Assembly: GCA_963932465.1 (NCBI GenBank)
Contig: OZ010789.1
Span: forward strand, 595,955,581-596,019,580
Length of the DNA stretch: 64,000 nt
DNA from: Maratus speciosus
Taxonomy: Eukaryota > Arthropoda > Arachnida > Araneae > Salticidae
Direction of reading: 5' to 3'
Shown here piece by piece: positions 56,212 to 64,000 of the stretch (the first letter of the stretch is position 1; each line of letters begins with the position of its first letter). Under the pieces are notes generated by a model, which saw nothing but the letters and a program-made list of their open reading frames with translations, did not search any database and was not told where the DNA came from. Made by a program: the position numbers and the translations under genes.

Positions 56212-57530
56212 AAATAAACATCAAACGATTAAAAACAGACTAATTTAATTAGAATTAATCACATAAATACTACTAGTTCCGCGACTAGTTTGTATTGATC
56301 GGTTATCTGAATACGTCTCCCGTGTAAATACAAACAAAAAATAAAGTACTGCTTGACCAGCTTTTAAAGACCGGCCTTGGCATATTGCCAAAATAATGGA
56401 CCTTTCCGAAGGTAGGGAAGCATTAGGAGGAGACGAAATTCAGGTTTCTCTTTCTTAAACCATCTGACCGGGCAGCTGACCGCATGTCATTCCCACACTG
56501 GCTGTTGTACTATTAACGTTATTTCTTACTCGCCTCTTTCTGTTTTCTATTTTCAGAAAAGAAGCTTTTTCCTTTTGATTTTGTATTTGCTCCCATAGGT
56601 TTAACATTAGCGATCCAGTTTCTTATCGAGACTAGTGTAGGCTCTTAACGCTCAAGCTAATGTTAATCCTATGGGAGCATTGTTTACGTATTTCTTGTTA
56701 GCATTTTAATTATTATTGAACGATTTTTATCTTTTAATGATTTTTCTTTCTTATTTTGCATGCTATACCTGCTGTCGATAGCTTTTATTATGTGTGAGAA
56801 TGGGGGGGGGGGGGGGGGCAAAATCCATGTTTGCCCCGGGAGCAAAAATGACTAGTTTCGGCCCTGCAAATAAGAAAGACTGCAATTTCCGCTTATTCAT
56901 GGACAAAAATGTCTCCGTATAGGTATAAGGAAATTGAATTTGAAAACAGATTAAAAAAATATTTCAGTGTATACATATTTAATAAGAAATTTATGCGTAT
57001 AAGTGTATCCTTTAACTTTAAGGAATAGATATTTAAAATATTAATTTAAGAAAAAAATAAGTTACAATGACATACGTAAAAATACAGTAAATATGACAGT
57101 TTATTTACTTAACGTTATTTTTTAAAATAAGTTATTTATATAACTGAAAACTCCATCCTTATTTATTTTTTTTTAATGCACCTTAAAGAATAATTGAAAC
57201 ATTTCTTTCATGGCGGTGTTTATACCATTTAAAAATGTTTCATATTTTATAAATAAAAATAATAATGTTTATATATCTAAATTATCCTAACATGTTTCTT
57301 TAGATTGAAGATATCGTCTTCATCGAAAAGAAAATAAGAAGAAAAATCCTTTTTATAATCTTGGAGACAAGTGAATACGAAACTAGTATTAGTAGTATTT
57401 ATTCTCCCCATTCCCCACAAAAGCAATACTAGGGGAAACTCCCTTTTCATTGCTCTCAGTCCTATTTTGAAGAATAGAATCGTCCGTCTTAGACCTGTTA
57501 CTCACGTGACCGGTCTTTAATGCTTAGCCC
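56212..57530. other. Mixed non-coding DNA with a hairpin and a 17-base G run
   Basis: No coding frame of note. A hairpin with 24-base arms TGCTCCCATAGG/CCTATGGGAGCA spans 56588-56679. A run of 17 G lies at 56802-56818. A weak inverted match links AAGTACTGCTTGACCAGC (56344) with the inverse of 57504-57539, both followed by AAAGACCGG. It may mark a further degenerate element. Confidence 0.45.
56588..56679. repeat. 92-bp hairpin with 24-base arms
   Basis: TGCTCCCATAGGTTTAACAT on the left is mirrored by ATGTTAATCCTATGGGAGCA on the right, separated by about 43 bases. It has no coding role. It could form a cruciform or be a small mobile fragment. Confidence 0.85.
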
Positions 57531-57719
57531 AGCAGTACTTCTCAACCGATAAATGCATCATACACTTTTCATCTTCGTCATCAGATTTATTCACTATTTT
57601 CTTTATTCCAGAGTGTACAAACTTTTTCCCTTTTGCAGGTTTTGGTTTTATACTCCTTCCTTTGATGTCTTCTTGTTCTGCTTCCATAGAAATTAGTAAT
57701 TTTTTTATGTAATTTCTTC

Positions 57720-58093
57720 TTTATGAACGTGCGTAAACGTGCCCCGATGTCAACGCGTAAAAGTGCCCCGCCGCCTTGTTCATACAATTATAATACTCAA
57801 AAAAGGATAAAACTCTGCTAATGTCAATATATTTGTTTATCCTTAACTAAGTATTATTAGTTCACAATAACTTTCAACAAGTTCAACATAATTTACTCCC
57901 CTTGACGGAAAACAGATTATCCCTTTCCTCACGGAAGACCGAAACTCGACTGACGCTCAAAAACCTGTGAGAATACCCACTAGGGAGCAGCATCAATCTG
58001 TCTTGACTGGTGACGCGCCAACTATAACTCGTTTCGGAAAAAGTGCACTGCGTAAACGTGCCCCATCCGTAAACGTGCCCCGGTCTACCCTAA
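57720..58093. mobile_element. One end of a degenerate DNA element with CGTAAACGTGCCCC motifs
   Basis: CGTAAACGTGCCCCG occurs at about 57731, a variant CGTAAAAGTGCCCCG near 57756, and two tandem copies lie at 58050-58083, ending CCGGTCTACCCT. Read inverted, AGGGTAGACCGGGGCACGTT is the kind of terminal string seen in pogo-like elements, where subterminal repeats are usual. The opposite end was not found. Confidence 0.45.
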
Positions 58094-58094
58094 T

Positions 58095-61000
58095 TGAAAA
58101 TATGTTTTCTATGTTCCTGAAGTTTCAAAAGAATTCATCATGCATTTATCTCGAATTCGAGAAAAAATCTAAAATCAAAAGTGTCCGGTGATTTTTCTTA
58201 ATATTATGTAAATTAAGTTTGAATTATACATTCTTCACGATAGAGTTTGTAAATCACTTTCCTAATATTACACAACACAGAAACAAAGACACGCTTTATT
58301 CAGGAAAACAAATAAGTAGATTTAAAAAAAATAATATTAGTGAAAAAATTACAGAAAGAACTTGTTAAAGGAAACTTATAAAACATTTTACAGCGAAAGT
58401 ATTCTGCCTGATAGTAAACAATAGAATGATAAGAGGAACTTTCTGCGTCATTTCTCTTAAAATACAGTCGGGAAATCTGTTGAGAACAACTAAAAGTTCA
58501 AACATCTCAAGCGGAAAATATGAATTTTCAAAAGAAAAAAATTGTTCGTGGTAACTTAAAATTTCTGTAGTATTTATGACTCTTCGAGGAAGTATTGAAG
58601 TTAAACAACTGAAGTGTTCTGATGCATTTTAAATTGAGTAATAAATAAAAGAAAATAAATATTAAAACTGCATTTATTGAATACAATACGCAGAAAAAGA
58701 ATGTTATATAAAGTATATATATTTTTTAAAGACATAAAAACAACAACAAGGTATACATTATGTAAACGAATTATTATCTATGAAGGTATAGATTAAAGAG
58801 AAATTGCCACATACTTCTGGTTTCACTAAATTTAAATATAAACTTTGAATCGAAAAAAGAAAAATATTTTTTAATGTAATAAATTTAAGAGTGTTTACTT
58901 TGATGAAATTGTTTACTTTAATACTAGAAAATAATTATATTTTCTTCGGTTAACAGTGTACATGCATAATTAATAAAAATTAAATTTATTCCGATGAAAG
59001 ATTTCGATCGGAATGAATAAATGTACATAAATCTTTTCAACTTTAATTAAAGAAAAATTTCTTATCTCATTCTATGCAAAGTTTTTCCACATTTCTTTCA
59101 GACAACTTTTCTGAAAGAAACTTAATTAAGTGCACAAAGATATCTTGCGCCAGATGGAAAATAATTTTGTTAATTTCATTTCTCCTCAGATTCAAAAATC
59201 GAATTACTATTGAGTGATAAATTGTATATTTTTCATTACAGCTGTGATCTATATTCCAAGATATATTCCAAGATATATGATATATTCCCAGAATTTAATC
59301 TGAAGCCTTTGAAATGTAGATATAGATATTCATTTTTATTAGTTGAAATTATAATGCACAAATAATTAAACGAATAGTTATCAGATATTTACCCACATCA
59401 ATGGTTCATCATTTGTTTTTCAACTCTAACGGAGTACTCCGTTCATAACAGTATTACTGTTATGAAATGTTTTTCTGTTTGGTAAACGCATTTTTTAAAT
59501 ATACAATTAGTTTTGTGATTAAATATAAAGATTATTCGATTGAAAATCTACTGTCATGAAGCACTAATTAAAATAATCATATCTTATTAACTAAAGGTGG
59601 ATACAAATCTTGCGAAATAATGTAGAAAACATCTTAATTTAAAGCAATTATTTTCTCTAGATTTCCCGCCGCATTTGTACATTTGTGTTGGGGGTAGCTA
59701 AACTGTAAATTGATCGTTCAGCAGGATAAAATGGTGTAGTTAATGGTCAAACAAAAAGTAGCTTCTTTTTCTAAAATATTTTTATTGTGTATAAATAAAT
59801 ATACATATTTTAATGATGCTGTGTCAGCACATGAGTATAAAATATAGATTCGTTGCTTTCTTCTCTGTTTATACTTAAACCGCTGCTACTTTAGCATTTA
59901 TGTTTCAAAATTATCAGTATTTCTATTCTTACACCGTTTAAGGTAGTTATCATAATACCTCACCAATATCAATAATAACTCGTTGATAGATTGCGATATG
60001 GAATTTATTTACAGTCCAGCACTAATAAGCACATAATTCATTTTATTTTATAATTCTATGAAGATTTTTAAAATATTAATGTACACTATAACCTTCCTGA
60101 GCTGCTTTGACCTAAGTAAGTACCTCGAATACAACTCAAATTGATTGGAACAAGAATACGTAAAGGAGTGATTTTGGTGAGTATGAATTGTTTTAGATTA
60201 ACGTCACAATTTGCTTAAAACCTTATTAAGGTAACAAATTGCTTAAAATCTGTTTTAGCAAATTTGACAAATTAAATTGCTATATTTAAATGATTTGGGT
60301 ATAAACAATTTTGTAGAGTTAGATAAATAAATTTAAATATATGCGATATATTTTTTGTTATATTTTTAATAGCACTATTTGCGCTAAATTCGTCTTTAAA
60401 GTAAGAACAGGTAAGTTGAAGATTTAAAAAAATAATTAGTTTGTTAAATATTCTTTCAGAATTTTGGGAATTAATAAAACACAAGGCCATAAATGTCCAC
60501 AAAAAATAACAAACTTAAGAAAAGTTGAATTGATTTTTGATAAAATGTACAACTTAGAAAATTCGTAACTTATAATATTGAAGCTTTTAGAAAATATAAA
60601 TTCTCTAATTTTTGAAGCATGCACAAAAATCTTTTCTATTCCTAGAAGTACGAAATTCTCAGGTATTTTTATTCACTTATGGAGAAATCGAAAAGAGTTT
60701 CACTTTTACGAATAAAATCGAATGCTCGTTTTGAAAGTGGTGTCCTTATTTCCGATTTATGATAATATCAAAGACAAAACTGTCACGGGAAAAATTCTCA
60801 TCTTAGAGTAGTCGATAATAACTTACGGTATAATGCATTTACAACATAACGAAAACCGCCATTCGATTCCACAGAACTTAAATACAGTAAAGTTTGCAAA
60901 TTCCATCTTTTTACCCATAAAATAGCTCTATGAATATTTCAGGAATATTTGGATGGCTAAACATATTTTTTTCTTCAGAACAGTTTTAAAAACTGATAAA

Positions 61001-61194
61001 ATTTGGATAAAAATTCTTTTTAAAATCTAATATCAAACTTTTAATATTCTTGTCATATTTTTTGATTAATCTATAATTGTTTAGAAAAACAGTGCGCGAA
61101 TAATATACCAGAGCATTATAAATATATATATTATAAACTTTTAAAATATATATTTTTTATATTTCTTGCAACATATCAAATTGTATATAAGAAC

Positions 61195-61225
<31 letters not shown>

Positions 61226-61500
61226 CATTAATCTTTACTACATTTAAATGTACCGTTATTTAGGAGAATTTCTATAAATTATTGAGGTGAAATTTAGAGG
61301 TTCTAAAATTCTCATATTTATAACGATTTGGATAAGTTATAATGTTCGTTCGGCGTGTCTATTCGTATAAGAATTAATAAGAAGGAGTTGAATGAGAAGG
61401 AAGAGAATCAATAAGAATGAATTAATAAGAAGAAATAATTTAAACTGACATTAATGTCTCACAGATGACCAGAAACTGATTAATTAATATATTTATCCAT
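58095..61500. other. Long A+T-rich stretch without recognisable feature
   Basis: No protein motif, RNA gene or dispersed-repeat partner was found over 3.4 kb. There is a small duplication TTCCAAGATATAT near 59257-59280 and a poly-T tract of about 28 T at 61198-61225. The overlapping minus-strand open frames at 60272-60624 are low complexity. It may be intron or intergenic DNA. Confidence 0.5.
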
Positions 61501-61507
61501 CTTTTTA

Positions 61508-62080
61508 CCAGACTGCCAAGAAGGGTTATGTGTTTCACGCGTATCTGAGTACGTGGATTTCTTTATACCCTCGAAACATCCCAACGGCTGGAGGAATTTT
61601 AATGAATGAGGGCTCTATCGATTTCTCTTAACCGTCTGGTGATTATAGGCTTGACTTTGTTTTTATAATTTCAAAACGGCGATCGTAAAATACGAAATGG
61701 TGGTAAAGACGAAAAAATAATTACTTACCATATTGAGTGGAATGACATTGGATAGGTCTTTCAAAATTAAGGCGATGTTACATTGGCTAATTTACAGTCA
61801 GAAGCTCCGTTTAAATATTACATAACCTGGAACTTGTGTTGGTAGGATAACTAGCTTTACTGCAACTCTAACCTTCGTAGACATCTATAGACCTCATCAA
61901 AACAGAGTTTATAGATAGGAACTAACAACTGAACACAACTTAAAAGTCATCAATACAAGTAAATTAAAGAAATAGATAAGTAATATAAAAAATAGTTTCA
62001 TATTGATGACAAGTAATTAATTAGTTCGCTTTTTACGCAGTTGGGTTTTTTGATTTTTTAAATTTAATTTTTACTTATTA
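61508..62080 (+). repeat. Dispersed repeat family S, copy 2
   Basis: It begins AAGAAGGGTTATGTGTTTCA and continues through CTTTATACCCTCGAAACATC and CATTGGATAGGTCTTTCAAA, ending after TTTTTACGCAGTTGGGTTTT. It has the same orientation as copy 1 (27594-28121) and retains about 50 bases (around AACTTGTGTTGGTAGGATAA) that copy 1 lost. Confidence 0.8.
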
Positions 62081-62479
62081 TGTATTTTGTTTAAAGATTA
62101 TTTTCAACTCCAAAAAGAAAAAATAAATACCCGTTCTATGAACTACTAAATAATACTAGTAAAAACATTTCTAGAAAAATATTTTTATACGTATAATTTA
62201 TATCAAAATGCAAATACATTCGTTTCAAAGAAATAAATTTCTATTAAAAAGCAAATTTATTCAGAACTTAATAGATGATATATAAGTGATTTCAGCAAAT
62301 GGATTTTTAGACAAAATCTATATTTTACGTATATTAATATTTACTTATTTAAAATGTATGTTAAAAATGAGATTAAGTAATTATGACGAACTAATTTTTT
62401 TAGGATAATTAGAAACGAGCATATATATATATCTATTTCTCTTACGTAGCGCTAAAAAAAGGCTGCATTTGTAGCTTAA

Positions 62480-62910
62480 AATTTGGCAACAGCCACAGCG
62501 ACGATTCTCAGTGGTTAAGTTACGGTCACATGTCCCAACCAACTAAGCAAATAAAACTCCAGACATAATCTCTCTTTTAACACAAACCGTTTGAGTGATG
62601 CATGAATGACAATTGCTATTGGTCCGTTTTACGGTGACGTGAGAAATTCAGCGAATCATCTTTTGATCCAAGATTGCATTTAGACACCGGCGTAAACGTT
62701 TTGTTTACAGTTCATTAGCGTGATACGTAGAATATTTTATAGCTTCTTATTATAGTTTTAAAAGAATTTAAGCCAGTATTTTCAATACTATAGGCAAAAT
62801 GAAAGGAGAAGGATCCCATCTGACACTAACATGCCATTTAAATTTAAACGGCGCCAATTTCCAGTTCGCTTTTCTTTTTCAATGATGATCAACAACTCAC
62901 AGGGCCAAGG
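62480..62910 (+). promoter_or_regulatory. Possible promoter and first exon, unproven
   Basis: This stretch is less A+T-rich than its neighbours and shows no repeat partner. It contains an inverted CCAAT box (CTATTGGTCC near 62617) next to ACGGTGACGTGAG, a CRE-like core. Downstream, an ATG at 62800 opens a short frame starting MKGEGSHLTLTC and ending at 62886. No TATA box or splice donor was convincing. The promoter idea rests on two generic motifs only. Confidence 0.2.
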
Positions 62911-62919
62911 TTTTGATAA

Positions 62920-63312
62920 ATGCATTTTTATTTACATTTTCAACAAAACTTTCTATTACTTTTTTATGATTTATTTTTCATTTCAAAAATTTGCAAGTTC
63001 CATAATGTTAAAATGTTTTATATCCATTGGGAGCACCAAATTGCAGCACCAAATGCAGCACCAATTGGCAGCACCAAATGCATTTTTATTTACATTTTCA
63101 AAAAAAAAGTTTTGCATTACTTTTTATCATTAAAATATTTGTAAATTTCATATGTTGGTTGCTCGGATCGCATAGCGGCCCAACTAAAAATATTTTTTAT
63201 TGTGTTTTCAATAAGGTTTTTTAATTAATTATGCTTCCAAGGTTTTTTAATATATTTTTATTTACATTTTTCAACAAAGTTTTCCATTACTTTTTTATAC
63301 ATTAAAAATATT
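62920..63312. repeat. Imperfect ~150-170-bp tandem repeat
   Basis: GCATTTTTATTTACATTTTC occurs at about 62932 and 63080, and a variant lies at 63252. Each is followed by AACAAAGTTTTC-like and ATTACTTTTTTATGAT-like text. The first interval contains a short GCAGCACCAAAT repeat (63027-63080). The overlapping open frames here are repeat artefacts. Confidence 0.7.
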
Positions 63313-63375
63313 TTTAATTTTAATACATTATAATGATTTATGATAGCACCTCTTCTGGCTAGAGTTAAGATAAAT

Positions 63376-63492
63376 AGTTGCAAGCGAGCGAAGCGAGCTG
63401 TGATCGGGTTTGTGAATTGCATCCCAATGTGAATTGCATAGCAATTCACGGGGGTTGGCGAGCTTTAGCGAGCAGGGGGCTGAGCCCCCTAG
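63376..63492 (+). mobile_element. Possible Helitron-like 3' end
   Basis: The segment carries GCGAGCGAAGCGAGC, GTGAATTGCATAGCAATTCAC-like palindromes and GGCGAGCTTTAGCGAGC. It ends in the hairpin GGGGGCTGAGCCCCC followed by CTAG and a T. A hairpin close to a CTAG end is the signature of Helitrons and related rolling-circle elements, although here it abuts the end more tightly than usual. The element's other end and any replicase were not found. Confidence 0.4.
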
Positions 63493-63499
63493 TTCCTTT

Positions 63500-64000
63500 G
63501 TAAATAGTTAAGTAAAGGGACATAGTGTGTCTATTTACATTCAGAGATGTCCTGCCGGACGGACAAGAAGATTTCCACGCCAATGAGAGGAACTCCAGGT
63601 AGAAAAATAGACAATCTAGGTCATTCAGTTAAAGTTTTGTAGGTAATGTTCTTGTAAAATGTGTTTATTTATTTATACACAATAGAAATATTTTGGAAAA
63701 ATAAATAATTTTTCTATATCTGTTTGCAACTATGCCATTTGCTGTATAGTATTTTTCATTAAACATAGTATGTTTCCTATCCGTCTTACTTTATACTTTA
63801 TTTATTAATAACATTTAATCTGTTTAATTACTTTGCGGTAAAATTGACGCTGACAATTTTAATGTAATTAAAATAAGTGAAAGCAGAGAAAAAACTAAAA
63901 TTAATGTCACATGTCATGCTAATATACTTGTAATTAAATAGGTTTCAGTGGATGATAGGTGCAACAGAATTTGTTTTTTCGATCTTTCTCTAAAGAACCA
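63500..64000. other. A+T-rich DNA, nothing recognised
   Basis: No gene-like feature or repeat was seen up to the end of the window. Confidence 0.5.

Noticed and set aside
56344..57539. A ~1.2-kb inverted-repeat element
   Set aside because: The end match (AAGTACTGC ... AAAGACCGG) is only partial and no target duplication was visible, so it was left as a note rather than a called element.
62831..63224. Three overlapping plus-strand open frames
   Set aside because: They run through the GCAGCACCAAAT and TTTTTATTTACATTTT tandem repeats and have repetitive, motif-free translations.

Overview
The window looks like transposon-rich intergenic or intronic DNA from an arthropod nuclear genome. A spider or other arachnid is my best guess, an inference from the mariner-like transposase and repeat types and from the strongly A+T-rich background. 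I found no intact protein-coding gene. There is no rRNA cluster, no CRISPR array, no operon structure and no bacterial-type regulation. Almost every recognisable coding stretch belongs to a decayed mobile element.

Layout. 1-6 kb: A+T-rich DNA with two copies of a dispersed repeat made of ~145-bp units (2380-3060, 5130-5930) and a rotted transposon-associated pseudogene (3190-4020). 6081-8005: a mariner-like element with ~165-bp inverted ends, TA target duplication, a broken transposase and a 52-bp tandem repeat. 8.9-13.2 kb: miniature inverted-repeat elements and a 2.3-kb inverted-repeat element with an 8-bp target duplication. 14.8-22.3 kb: two 751-bp TTAA-flanked elements in opposite orientation, a tRNA-derived SINE with a 13-bp target duplication, a pogo-like element inside a tandem array, and a dispersed repeat family. 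23.6-25.2 kb: a remnant pogo-like region with a zinc-finger fragment. 26.8-30.6 kb: two large fold-back elements.

32765-38650 is a complete but inactivated BEL/Pao LTR retrotransposon with paired LTRs and a 5-bp target duplication. 41634-48897 is a second BEL/Pao element with an internal deletion and a strikingly G+C-rich 1,678-bp insert bounded by perfect 15-bp direct repeats. 49252-51102 is a miniature element split by a Tc1-like transposon. 52660-55900 is a multi-layer nest: a dispersed repeat hit by a 170-bp element and by a second element, which itself carries a Tc1-like DD34E transposon. 56-64 kb is mostly unannotatable A+T-rich DNA with further repeat copies and a possible Helitron-like end.

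The elements do not form a pathway. The useful information is their relative timing, read from nesting and target duplications. Four short stretches with less A+T-rich or non-repetitive composition could be host sequence: 14470-14720, 28569-28790, 38660-38850 and 62480-62910. All four are tentative.
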